Of a stretch of 64,000 bases of DNA, positions 34,375 through 43,283 are shown in pieces. Source of the DNA: CADEED01 sp041395625 (GTDB lineage: Bacteria > Pseudomonadota > Gammaproteobacteria > Steroidobacterales > Steroidobacteraceae); the NCBI GenBank assembly GCA_041395625.1, contig JAWLAE010000001.1, positions 868,001 through 932,000 on the forward strand, read 5' to 3'. Below the pieces are notes generated by a model. That model was not told the origin of the DNA, made no database searches, and saw nothing but the letters and a program-made list of their open reading frames with translations. A program made the translations under genes and the position numbers. Every line of letters starts with the position of its first letter. Within the stretch, counting starts at the first letter, position 1.

Positions 34375-35166
34375 ATGAACACACTGGTATTCGATATCGA
34401 GACAATTCCGGACACCGAACTGGGGCGCCAGTTGTTCGAGCTCGAGGGCCTGTCGGACGCGGCAGTCGCCCGCGCGATGCAGTCGCATGCCCAGCAGCGG
34501 ACGGGCAGCGATTTTTTGCCGTTGCTGCAGCATCGCATCGTGGCGATTTCCTGCGCGTTCCGCTCGCGTGAAGGCTTTCGCGTCTGGAGTCTGGGCGATG
34601 AGGATGCGAGTGAGCGCGAGATAGTCGAACGATTCTTCGATGGGTTGGAAAAATTCACGCCGGATCTGGTGTCCTGGAATGGCGGTGGGTTCGATCTGCC
34701 AGTGCTGCACTATCGTGCGCTGCGCTGGTCGGTGGCTGCGCCACGCTACTGGGAGACCGGTGCCGAAGATACGAGTTTTCGTTTCAACAACTACCTGAGC
34801 CGCTTTCATTGGCGGCATATCGATCTGATGGACGTACTGGCGGGCTACCAGAATCGGGCCCGAGCGGGACTGTCGGATACCGCCGTGCTGCTGGGCTATC
34901 CGGGCAAGCTCGGCTTCGATGGCTCGCAGGTCTGGGATACCTGGCTCGCTGGCGATCTGAAGCGCATCCGGCGCTATTGCGAGACCGATGTACTCAACAC
35001 GTATCTCGTGTTCCTGCGTTTCCAGCTGATGCGCGGGCAGCTCACCGCGGCCGGGCTCGCCACCGAGCTGGCGCGGGTGCGCCAGTATCTGACGGATTCA
35101 GCTGAGCCGCATCTGCAGGAGTTTCTCGCCGCCTGGCCGGAGACGGAATCGGATCCCAGGTCGTGA
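34375..35166 (+). CDS. Predicted 3'-5' exonuclease, PolB-like (DnaQ superfamily)
   Basis: 263 residues. The N-terminus LVFDIETIPD is exonuclease motif I (DIE), LVSWNGGGFDLPVLHYRAL is motif II, and RRYCETDVLNTYLVFLRFQLMRG carries the motif III Asp. This is the PolB-associated exonuclease family without a polymerase domain. Coupled to rlmD by a GTGA overlap. DNA repair or RNA processing role is inferred only. Confidence 0.88.
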   Translation: MNTLVFDIETIPDTELGRQLFELEGLSDAAVARAMQSHAQQRTGSDFLPLLQHRIVAISCAFRSREGFRVWSLGDEDASEREIVERFFDGLEKFTPDLVSWNGGGFDLPVLHYRALRWSVAAPRYWETGAEDTSFRFNNYLSRFHWRHIDLMDVLAGYQNRARAGLSDTAVLLGYPGKLGFDGSQVWDTWLAGDLKRIRRYCETDVLNTYLVFLRFQLMRGQLTAAGLATELARVRQYLTDSAEPHLQEFLAAWPETESDPRS

Positions 35167-36488
35167 GTCGTCAGCAGCGCGAATCGGCATTGGCCGAAGA
35201 GGGCGTCGTGACGGATCTGACCCACGAGGCGGAAGGGGTCGTCAAAGCAGGCAAGACCTGCTTCGTCGCAGGCGCGCTGCCGGGCGAACGGGTCCGATTC
35301 AGGCGCGTACGCAAGTGCCGCCAGCACGACGACGGCGAACTCGAGGCAGTGCTCGAGCCTTCGCCCCAACGCGTCGTCCCACGATGCGCGCATTTTGGCG
35401 TTTGCGGCGGCTGCGCGCTGCAGCACCTCGAGCCGGGCGCGCAACTGGCGATCAAGCAGCGCGAGTTGCGCGAAAGTCTGTTTCGCCTGGGTGGCGTTTC
35501 GCCAGTCGAGTGGCTGGAGCCATTGGCCGGCCCCATCTGGGGCTATCGGCGCCGCGCGCGCTTGAGTGCGCGCTATGTGCGTAAGAAACGTCGTGCGCTG
35601 GTCGGCTTCCGCGAGCGCAGTGCGCCCTATGTGGCCGACGTGCAGCGCTGCGAGGTACTGGCGCCGCCTGTCGGCGAGCTACTGGCGCCGTTGGCCGACC
35701 TGCTCACCTCGCTCGACGGGCGGGAGTGCATTCCGCAACTGGAAGTCGCCGTGTCGGAGCGCGATGTCGCGCTGATCGTGCGTCATCTCGAGCCGTTGGC
35801 GGGCGCGGACCTGCAGAAGCTGCGCGACTTCGAGCAACAGTATGGCGTTCGCTTCTACTTGCAGGCGCGCGGTCCCGATACCGTCAGGCCGCTCGGCGAC
35901 GCACCGATCGTACTGCAGTACGGCTTGCCGGATTTCGACCTGACACTCGATTTCCTGCCGGCCGATTTCGTGCAGGTGAATGCCGCCATCAATCGCAAGC
36001 TCACTAGTCGCGCGGTGGAATTGTTAGGCCTCCTGCCAGACTCCCGGGTGCTGGATCTGTATTGTGGGTTGGGGAACTTCACGCTGCCGATCGCGCGGCG
36101 CACGCGTGAGGTGGTGGGTGTCGAGGGTGACGCAGGTCTGATCGAGCGTGCCTGCGCGAACGCGGTACGCAACGGCGTAGGCAACGCGCGCTTTCACGTT
36201 GCGGATCTCGCGGTGGCGCCGGACCTGCGCGCACCCTGGCTGCAGGGTGAGTACTCGCACGTGCTGCTCGACCCGCCCAGGGTGGGGGCGGAGGCGATGC
36301 TAGACGTTATCGCCCGGCTCGCACCGCGTCGCATCGTCTATGTCTCCTGCCATACTGGCTCCCTGGCCCGCGATGTCGGCCTCCTGTGCGGCGCCAGGGG
36401 TTACCGGCTGCTGGCAGCGGGGGTGGTCGACATGTTCCCCCATACCACCCATGCAGAGTCGATTGCGTTGCTGGAACGGCAGAAATGA
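35163..36488 (+). CDS. rlmD: 23S rRNA (uracil-5)-methyltransferase RlmD
   Basis: 441 residues from GTG (E. coli RlmD 433). Methylates U1939 of 23S rRNA. An N-terminal TRAM-like domain is followed by the 4Fe-4S ligands CAHFGVCGGCALQHL with a further Cys in VQRCEVLAPP. The SAM fold is seen at VNAAINRKLTSRAVELLG and VLDLYCGLGNFTLPIA, and the catalytic region at LLDPPRVGAEAML and IVYVSCHTGSLARDV (SCHTGS where SCNPAT is usual). The Fe-S motif favours RlmD over TrmA. Confidence 0.92.
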   Translation: MSRQQRESALAEEGVVTDLTHEAEGVVKAGKTCFVAGALPGERVRFRRVRKCRQHDDGELEAVLEPSPQRVVPRCAHFGVCGGCALQHLEPGAQLAIKQRELRESLFRLGGVSPVEWLEPLAGPIWGYRRRARLSARYVRKKRRALVGFRERSAPYVADVQRCEVLAPPVGELLAPLADLLTSLDGRECIPQLEVAVSERDVALIVRHLEPLAGADLQKLRDFEQQYGVRFYLQARGPDTVRPLGDAPIVLQYGLPDFDLTLDFLPADFVQVNAAINRKLTSRAVELLGLLPDSRVLDLYCGLGNFTLPIARRTREVVGVEGDAGLIERACANAVRNGVGNARFHVADLAVAPDLRAPWLQGEYSHVLLDPPRVGAEAMLDVIARLAPRRIVYVSCHTGSLARDVGLLCGARGYRLLAAGVVDMFPHTTHAESIALLERQK

Positions 36489-36598
36489 TGGAAATACGTC
36501 ACATAACGACAGCGCGTTCGCCCAATGTGTCAAATTCTTGGCGACAATGCGGCGGGTCACCAACCGAGTAACCACTGTACCGTCGGGCACTATCGAGC

Positions 36599-37651
36599 AT
36601 GACGCTGGGTCCCTTAATGATCGATCTCCAGGGAACGGAGCTCGCTGTCGAAGAGCGCGAGATGCTCAGGCATCCGCTCGTCGGTGCGGTCATACTTTTC
36701 ACACGCAATTTCGTCGATCAGGAGCAACTGGCCAAACTGGTGAGGGATGTGCACGCCGCGCGTACCCCGGCGCTCGCTGTTGCTGTCGATCATGAAGGCG
36801 GCCGCGTGCAACGGTTTCGCACCGGCTTCGCTATCTTGCCCTCGCTGCGCCGCATCGGTCACGAGTTCGACGCCGACCGTGAGTCCGGTTTGCAGCTGGC
36901 TCGCGACCTGGGTTGGCTGATGGCTGCGGAACTGCGTGCCTACGGTGTCGATCTTTCGTTCGCACCGGTCGTCGACCTCGACTATGGCGTCAACGAGGCG
37001 ATTGGTGATCGCGCTTTCCATGCCACCGCCGATGCGGTCAGCGAGCTCGCGGTCGCCTACATGCATGGGATGCGCGATGCTGGCATGATGGCCACTGCCA
37101 AACACTTCCCGGGTCACGGGGCAGTCGTTGCCGATTCACATCAGAGCCTGCCGGTCGACCGGCGCAGTCTCGTCGATCTTACTAACGACCTGCAACCCTA
37201 CCGACGACTGATTGCGAACGGCTTGCCCGGCGTGATGATGGCGCATGTGCTGTTCCCGGAAATAGATGCAGCGCCCGCGGGTTTCTCGCGCTACTGGGTG
37301 CAGCAGATTCTCCGGGGAGAGTTTGGCTTCAAGGGCCTGGTGTTCTCCGACGATCTGTCCATGCGGGGCGCGGCAGTGGTCGGCGATATCGTCGAACGTG
37401 CCCGTCGTGCATTGGCTGCGGGATGCGACGTCCTGCCGATTTGCAACGATCGAGCGGCCGTTGTCGAGCTGCTCGATCGGCTGCGGGCAGAGCCTGATCC
37501 GGCGGCCCAGCTGCGCCGCGTACGCATGAAAGGTCATGGCGTCGCAGCGGCCGATGAATTGTATTCATCGGAACAATGGCGTAAGTGCCGCGAGGCGCTG
37601 GCACGTTGCCAGGCGCCGCCGGCACTGAGACTGGATGCGGGGCCTGTATGA
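36599..37651 (+). CDS. nagZ: Beta-N-acetylhexosaminidase NagZ
   Basis: 350 residues from ATG. Cytosolic GH3 enzyme removing GlcNAc from anhydro-muropeptides in cell-wall recycling. AVDHEGGRVQRF holds substrate-binding residues, KHFPGHGAVVADSHQSLPVD the catalytic His/Asp loop, and GLVFSDDLSMRGA the nucleophile Asp. Length as in E. coli (341). The stop overlaps the PAS-GGDEF gene (ATGA). Confidence 0.96.
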   Translation: MTLGPLMIDLQGTELAVEEREMLRHPLVGAVILFTRNFVDQEQLAKLVRDVHAARTPALAVAVDHEGGRVQRFRTGFAILPSLRRIGHEFDADRESGLQLARDLGWLMAAELRAYGVDLSFAPVVDLDYGVNEAIGDRAFHATADAVSELAVAYMHGMRDAGMMATAKHFPGHGAVVADSHQSLPVDRRSLVDLTNDLQPYRRLIANGLPGVMMAHVLFPEIDAAPAGFSRYWVQQILRGEFGFKGLVFSDDLSMRGAAVVGDIVERARRALAAGCDVLPICNDRAAVVELLDRLRAEPDPAAQLRRVRMKGHGVAAADELYSSEQWRKCREALARCQAPPALRLDAGPV

Positions 37652-38610
37652 GTGACTGGTCGGCTGAATTCCTGCGTGGCGTACTGGATGCTGCCCCCGA
37701 GGGCATCACGATCTGTGAGGCTGGCAATGATCAGCCGGTCGTGTATGCCAATCCAGCGTACACGCGGCTTACGGGCCACGATGCGAGCGATCTGGCAGGC
37801 AAGAATCTGCGTGTACTGCAGGGCGACGATCGTGATCAACCCGCGCGGCAAATTATCCGTGATGCGCTCGAGCGAGGCGTGCCATGCCGGGTGACGGTGC
37901 GCAACGTTCGCCCCGACGGCACCGTATTTCTCAATGACCTGGCATTGCAGCCGCTACGCAATGGCAACGGCGAAGTCACGCACTTCATCGGTTACCACCA
38001 CGACGTCAGCGCCCTGCAGCGGACCTCCGACAGCGGCATCCGCGGCGTGCCTGGCTGGGTGCGTGAAGACCGGGTAACCGGATTGCGCAGTCGTGCCTAC
38101 TTCGACGACGTGTTGCTGCGGGATTTTGCGCTCGCGCAACGGGAAGCGCGCGAACTCGCTTTGCTCCTGTTGGATGTCGACCAAATGTCCTGCTACAACG
38201 AAACCTTCGAGCGCACCGGCGGCGATGCTTGTCTGAAGCGCATCGCGCGCGTACTGACGACTGCGTTTCGGCGTGGCAGCGATCTCGTGGCGCGCTGGGA
38301 GGGGGCGGGTTTCGTCGCGCTGCTGCCGAGCATCGACGCCGAGCGGGCGCTCGAGTACGCGCAGAGCGTGGCGCAGCGCATCCACAGTCAACAATTGCAC
38401 CACCCGCGCAGCACACACCGCTTCGTCACCGTGAGCGTGGGCGTCGCGGTACGCGTGCCGGGCGTTGACGATACACCTGACATGCTGGTGCGAGCGGCCG
38501 AGGCAGCGCTGACGCGCGCCAAAGCGCAGGGCCGCAATCGCGCGCTGCTCGCAGTGGCCAATGATTTTGCGCCGCTGCAGCGTGCGAAGAAACTCGCGAG
38601 TACCGCTTAG
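37648..38610 (+). CDS. PAS (LOV-like) plus degenerate GGDEF protein
   Basis: 320 residues. Residues about 8-125 read as a LOV-type PAS domain: NPAYTRLTGHDASDLAGKN, LRVLQGDDRD, PDGTVFLNDLALQPLRNGNGEVTHFIGY. The photoactive Cys of GxNCRFLQ is L54 (GKNLRVLQ), and the late beta-strand Gln (GVQxDVT) is His (GYHHDVS). Residues 140-310 form a GGDEF fold (DRVTGLRSRAYFD, LLLLDVDQMSCYNETFERTGGDACL), but the signature reads RWEGAGF (218-222 EGAGF), so cyclase activity is unlikely. No membrane segment. Coupled to nagZ; convergent overlap of four bases with csiV. Probably a sensor or c-di-GMP-related regulator. Confidence 0.82.
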   Translation: MSDWSAEFLRGVLDAAPEGITICEAGNDQPVVYANPAYTRLTGHDASDLAGKNLRVLQGDDRDQPARQIIRDALERGVPCRVTVRNVRPDGTVFLNDLALQPLRNGNGEVTHFIGYHHDVSALQRTSDSGIRGVPGWVREDRVTGLRSRAYFDDVLLRDFALAQREARELALLLLDVDQMSCYNETFERTGGDACLKRIARVLTTAFRRGSDLVARWEGAGFVALLPSIDAERALEYAQSVAQRIHSQQLHHPRSTHRFVTVSVGVAVRVPGVDDTPDMLVRAAEAALTRAKAQGRNRALLAVANDFAPLQRAKKLASTA

Positions 38611-39197
38611 CGCCCTGGTAAGCCTTGCTTGACCGGCGTCACGAGCGCAATGACGCCGAACACCGGATGGTCATAGTAGTTACGCTGGAAGAAGCGTATC
38701 CGGCGAATCTCGCTCAGGTTGTAAGTGCCGCCGCCGGTCGTATAGTTGAGCGACATTCCCAAATGCAGATACTGGCCGCGCTCGAGGAATATCCGCCCCG
38801 ACAATCCAGGCACGTTGCCAGCGAGCCGCTCGACGGTGAAGCCGGCGCGCGAGCCCCAGGCGCTGGCGGTCTGCTGCCAGGCGAAATGCGCGACCGGTTG
38901 GATGCTGCCGCCCGCGGCCGTGATGCGTGCTTTCAGGTCATTGAGTTGATACTGCGACGGCGGCACGGCCGCCACAAACCGGCCGACGAACTGCTCACCA
39001 CTGCGGTCGCCGCCGCGCAGCGGCGTACGGATGGACCAATCCTCACCGCCGCCACCACCGTTCCTCACGACGATGATCTCGATGTTGTAAACACTGGGCG
39101 CAGCGGCGTCCTGCGGCACGGCGGGCAGGGCGACCAGCAGCCAGGCGGCCAGCGCTAACAGGCCTCGTCCCTGACGTCTCATTCGATGCAGGTTCAT
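38607..39197 (-). CDS. csiV: CsiV family protein
   Basis: 196 residues from the ATG complementary to 39195-39197 (MNLHRMRRQGRGLLALAAWLLVALPAVPQDAAA, a signal peptide). The periplasmic part (VYNIEIIVVRN near the start, then LQ/ARITAAGGSIQPVAHFAWQQ, GRIFLERGQYLHLGMSLNY, IRRIRFFQRNYYDHPVFGVIALVTP) matches CsiV, a peptidoglycan-associated protein of Vibrio needed for D-amino-acid adaptation. It sits 16 bases downstream of mfd, a conserved pairing. Confidence 0.85.
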   Translation of the reverse strand: MNLHRMRRQGRGLLALAAWLLVALPAVPQDAAAPSVYNIEIIVVRNGGGGGEDWSIRTPLRGGDRSGEQFVGRFVAAVPPSQYQLNDLKARITAAGGSIQPVAHFAWQQTASAWGSRAGFTVERLAGNVPGLSGRIFLERGQYLHLGMSLNYTTGGGTYNLSEIRRIRFFQRNYYDHPVFGVIALVTPVKQGLPGR

Positions 39198-39213
39198 CGG
39201 CAAATTGTACCCG

Positions 39214-42200
39214 TTAAGTTGCAGCCTTGGCACCGAGGTATTCCAGCAGGCTGCGCGCGAACTCGAATCGATCGGATGACCGCTCCAGCTGGCGCGAAAT
39301 CCGCAGTTTGACCGGGCCTTCGAGCCGATACTCACGGCCCGGCGATTGCAGCAATTTGACCAGGCGCGCCGGATCTACCGCGGCGTCGGCTTCGAACAGG
39401 ACATAGCCTCCCTGCAGCCCCAGATCAAGGCGCCGAATGCCGAGTGCCCGTGCGGTGAGCTTCAGTCGTGCGATCGCCAGCAGGTTTTGCGCCGCCGGCG
39501 GCAGTTCACCGAAACGGTCGATCAGTTCCGCGGTGAGTTCGTCGAGCGTGGCGCTATCGGTGGCGGCGGCGATCCGCTTGTAGAGCGTCAGGCGCAATGG
39601 CACGTCGGCTATATAGTCGACCGGCAGTAACGCAGGTACCCGCAACTCGACTTCGGTGGTCGCCGACAGCGGCTGGTCGAGCCGTGGCGTGCGGCCTTCC
39701 TTCAGCGCACGCACGGCTTGATCGAGCAGGTCGAGATACATCGAGAGTCCTACCTCGGTCATCTCGCCGCTTTGTGATTCGCCTAACAGTTCGCCGGCGC
39801 CGCGGATCTCGAGATCGTGCGTGGCCAGTACGAATCCCGCGCCAAGGTCCTCGAGCGATTCGATGGCCTCCAGCCGCTTGACGGCATCAGTGCTCAGGGC
39901 CTTCACCGGTGGCGCTACGAGATAGGCGTAGGCGCGATGATGCGAGCGGCCAACGCGACCACGTAGCTGGTGCAGCTGCGCCAGACCCAGTTTGTCGGCG
40001 CGATTGATAATGATGGTATTGGCCGTCGGTACGTCGATGCCGCTCTCGATGATCGTCGTACAGACGAGCAGATTGAAGCGCCGATGATAGAAGTCCACCA
40101 TCAGCTGCTCGAGGTCGCGCTCGCGCATCTGACCGTGCCCGACACGCACGTCCGCTTCCGGCACGATGCGCCGGATATCGTCGGCAATCTTTTCGATGGT
40201 CTGGACTTCATTGTGGACGAGATACACCTGGCCGCCGCGTCGCAATTCCCGCAGGCATGCCTCGCGCAAAATCGTGGCGTTCCACTCGACCACGAAGGTC
40301 TTGATCGCCAGTCGCTCGGCCGGCGGGGTGGAAATGATCGATAGCTCGCGCAAGCCCCCGAGCGCCATGTTCAACGTACGCGGGATCGGCGTAGCCGTGA
40401 GTGTCAGAACGTGTACTTCCGCGCGCAGGGCCTTGAGGCGCTCCTTGTCACGCACGCCGAAGCGATGCTCCTCGTCGACTATCACGAGCCCCAGGCGTTT
40501 GAAACGCACGTTCGCGTGCAGCAATTTATGCGTGGCAATGACGATATCGACCGTGCCGTCTTCGACCCCCTCGAGGACCGCGTTCGCCTGCTTGCCGCTG
40601 CGAAAGCGCGACAGGGCTTCGATATGCACCGGCCAGTCGGCGAAGCGGTCGCGGAAATTGACGAGGTGCTGCTCGGCGAGCAAGGTGGTTGGCACCAGCA
40701 CGGCCACTTGCTTGCCGGCTTGCGCTGCAACGAACGCGGCGCGCATCGCGACCTCTGTCTTGCCGAAGCCGACGTCGCCACAGACGATGCGATCCATGGG
40801 CTTGCCGCTCGCGATGTCCTGCAGCACGTGCTCGATCGCCTCGGCCTGATCGGCGGTCTCCTCGAACGGGAAGGCATTGGCAAAGCTCTGGTACTCGAGT
40901 TCGCCCACTGTCAATTTGGTGCCGGTGCGCGCCTGTCGCTGGGAGTACAGATCGAGCAGTTCAGCGGCGACATCGCGAATCTGCTCAGCTGCGCGTTTGC
41001 GCGCTCGCGCCCACTGCTCGGTGCCGAGCTTGTGCAACGGCGCGCCGTCGGGCGCTGCGCCGGCGTAACGACTGACGAGATGCAGTGACTGCACCGGAGC
41101 ATAGATCCGATCGCCGTCGCGGTATTCGATTACCAGGAACTCGCCCGGCTGGCCGGCGACTTCCATCGCTTCGAGGCCGACGTAGCGGCCTACGCCGTAT
41201 TCTTCGTGCACCACCGGTGCACCTGGCGACAGCGTCATCAGATCGCGCAGAATCGCTTGCGGATCGGCGGCTGTCTTGCGTCGCCGGCGTTCCTGGCGCG
41301 CGCGTGAACCAAACAGTTGCGACTCACTCAGCAAGGCGATACCCGCGGCAGGTAACACCAGGCCGCCTATGTCCGCCGCTATCGCGATCGCCAACCGTGC
41401 CGACGACAGGAGAAACTCAGCCCAACCCGACACCGCAACTGCTGCGTGCCGCCCCGCCCGCAACATCTGTTGCAGCACTTCACGTCGGCCGGCTGACTCC
41501 GCCACGATCAATACGCGCCCGTCGAAGGACTGCAGAAAAGACTCGAGCGGCGCCAGCGGCCGCTCGGCGCGCGTGTCGAGCTGCAAATCGCGCGGTGCGC
41601 CGGTCGCAAAATTCTGTACCGCCGCTTCGGGATCGTCGACCTTCGTCTGCCGCGAGCTTGGGCCAGCGTCCGGCTGCTCGATCTTGAAATGCTGCCACTC
41701 GATGCGCGCGACTCGCTCGGTCCACGCGAGTAGTTTGGCAGGCTCGATGAACACTTCCTGCGGCGCGAGCAGCGGCCTTTCCAGATCGTGACGCCGATCC
41801 TCGTAACGCTCCTCTATCGAGCGCCAGGCGCGCTCGAGCGAGAGCGCCAAATCGGAGTCGGCAGCCACCACTGTTGCTGCCGGCAGGTAATCGAACAGCG
41901 ACGCAGTCGTCTCGAAGAACAGCGGCAGATAGAACTCGATACCGGGGGGCGCAATGCCGTCGCTGACGCCGCGATAGATCTGGCTCTTGTTGGGATCGCC
42001 ATCGAATCGCGAGCGGTAGCGGCGGCGAAAGTTCTTGATCGCTTCGGGATCGAGCGGCAGCTCGCGCCCCGGCAGCATACGAACGTGCGGCAGCGTGTCG
42101 AGCGAGCGCTGCGTCTCGGGATCGAAAGTGCGGATCGTTTCGATTTCTTCGTCGAAGAGATCCAGTCGCAATGGTACGTCGGCGCCCATCGGAAACACGT

Positions 42201-42759
42201 CGACCAGTGCGCCGCGGACGGCAAACTCGCCGGGACTCGCCACCTGTCCGACCGCAGCATAGCCGGCTTCGGTCAGCCGCTGCCGCAGCGGCTCCACCGG
42301 CAGCCGTTCCCCTACCGTCAGAACGAAGCTGCGGCCATCGACGTAGCCGCGCGGCGGCAGCCGTTGCACCAGCGTGTCCGCCGCGACCAGCACGGCGCCG
42401 TGGACGAGGCGCGGCAGCTCGGCGAGCGTCGCGAGTCGCTCAGAGATGATGTCAGCGTGCGGCGAGAAGCTGTCGTAAGGCAGCACTTCCCAATCGGGGA
42501 ACGCATGCACGGCCGCGCGGCCGTCCAGGAAGAACTCGAGCTCGGCCTTTAGTGGGTCGAGCTCGCGCGCGTCGTCGGCCACGATGAGCCACAGGCGCGA
42601 GTCGGCCGCCAGCGCCTCGGCGAGTGCAAGCCGCGCACTTGAGCCATACAACTGGCTCCAGCGTACGAGCTGGCCGCCGCGCGCCTGGTGCGGCTGAAGC
42701 AGAGATGGAATCGGCTGGGACAAGGGCGCGCAGCTTACCCTGCCTGTCCGAGCCTGCAA
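39214..42759 (-). CDS. mfd: Transcription-repair coupling factor
   Basis: 1181 residues, TTG start with no ATG candidate near (E. coli 1148). It removes stalled RNA polymerase and recruits UvrA. UvrB-like N-terminal domains (VEPLRQRLTEAGYAAVGQV, GEFAVRGALVDVFPMGADVPLRLDLFDEEIE) are followed by the RNAP-interaction region near APVVHEEYGVGRYVGLE. The RecG-like helicase has Walker A CGDVGFGKTEVAMRAAF, DEEH box VIVDEEHRFGV, ALTLTATPIPRTL-type motif III (VLTLTATPIPRTLNM) and QLRGRVGRS. The TRCF C-terminal domain ends the protein. Confidence 0.97.
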   Translation of the reverse strand: MQARTGRVSCAPLSQPIPSLLQPHQARGGQLVRWSQLYGSSARLALAEALAADSRLWLIVADDARELDPLKAELEFFLDGRAAVHAFPDWEVLPYDSFSPHADIISERLATLAELPRLVHGAVLVAADTLVQRLPPRGYVDGRSFVLTVGERLPVEPLRQRLTEAGYAAVGQVASPGEFAVRGALVDVFPMGADVPLRLDLFDEEIETIRTFDPETQRSLDTLPHVRMLPGRELPLDPEAIKNFRRRYRSRFDGDPNKSQIYRGVSDGIAPPGIEFYLPLFFETTASLFDYLPAATVVAADSDLALSLERAWRSIEERYEDRRHDLERPLLAPQEVFIEPAKLLAWTERVARIEWQHFKIEQPDAGPSSRQTKVDDPEAAVQNFATGAPRDLQLDTRAERPLAPLESFLQSFDGRVLIVAESAGRREVLQQMLRAGRHAAVAVSGWAEFLLSSARLAIAIAADIGGLVLPAAGIALLSESQLFGSRARQERRRRKTAADPQAILRDLMTLSPGAPVVHEEYGVGRYVGLEAMEVAGQPGEFLVIEYRDGDRIYAPVQSLHLVSRYAGAAPDGAPLHKLGTEQWARARKRAAEQIRDVAAELLDLYSQRQARTGTKLTVGELEYQSFANAFPFEETADQAEAIEHVLQDIASGKPMDRIVCGDVGFGKTEVAMRAAFVAAQAGKQVAVLVPTTLLAEQHLVNFRDRFADWPVHIEALSRFRSGKQANAVLEGVEDGTVDIVIATHKLLHANVRFKRLGLVIVDEEHRFGVRDKERLKALRAEVHVLTLTATPIPRTLNMALGGLRELSIISTPPAERLAIKTFVVEWNATILREACLRELRRGGQVYLVHNEVQTIEKIADDIRRIVPEADVRVGHGQMRERDLEQLMVDFYHRRFNLLVCTTIIESGIDVPTANTIIINRADKLGLAQLHQLRGRVGRSHHRAYAYLVAPPVKALSTDAVKRLEAIESLEDLGAGFVLATHDLEIRGAGELLGESQSGEMTEVGLSMYLDLLDQAVRALKEGRTPRLDQPLSATTEVELRVPALLPVDYIADVPLRLTLYKRIAAATDSATLDELTAELIDRFGELPPAAQNLLAIARLKLTARALGIRRLDLGLQGGYVLFEADAAVDPARLVKLLQSPGREYRLEGPVKLRISRQLERSSDRFEFARSLLEYLGAKAAT

Positions 42760-42816
42760 GCATCAGCAATGGCGCGCGCGCCTGGCGGCGCCCGTCGCCG
42801 GCTGAGAGCGCGCGTT

Positions 42817-43098
42817 TCAGCCCGACGCGTTGACGACCGCGTGCAATACGCGGTCGTGTTCGAATACGACCGTGAAGTTGGCGTATTCCCAGCGGGTGAT
42901 CGGCGGCTGACCGACCGCGGCGCGCCGGTTCGCAGGCGCGCCGAAGCGCGCCTCGACTTGACGCATCGTCATGCCACGGTTGGGACGTTCGATGTTCGAC
43001 TCGCGCACCATCACTTGGCCGTCGATGGCCAGCGTTTCGGCGGCGAGCGGAGCGGCCGCCATCACCAGGACGGCCGCGAGGACAGGGCGATAGCTCAT
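42817..43098 (-). CDS. Small exported protein, BamE/SmpA-like
   Basis: 93 residues from the ATG complementary to 43096-43098, with GGGAG about 8 bases upstream. A signal peptide (MSYRPVLAAVLVMAAAPLAAE) precedes a short domain with GMTMRQVEARFGAPANRRAAVGQPPITRWEYANFTVVFEHDRVLHAVV, which looks like the helix-strand unit of SmpA/BamE proteins (GMTxxQVxxxxGxP...W.Y). No lipobox Cys, so it would be soluble periplasmic and not a lipoprotein. Role unknown. Lies upstream of mfd on the same strand. Confidence 0.75.
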   Translation of the reverse strand: MSYRPVLAAVLVMAAAPLAAETLAIDGQVMVRESNIERPNRGMTMRQVEARFGAPANRRAAVGQPPITRWEYANFTVVFEHDRVLHAVVNASG

Positions 43099-43283
43099 AT
43101 TAGTCTCCCAGGGCACTGGGGGAATATAGCGGACCCAAAGGGCGGCAGGGCCAGCTGTCGCTGCGATACGACGCGCCAGCGTCGCAAACTGTGATGCACC
43201 GCCGGGTTTCCTAGCGACTGGCCGCGCGTGATTTAATGCGACGCGGGCCGAATGGCCGCCTTGACCGATCCGATCGAAATCGA

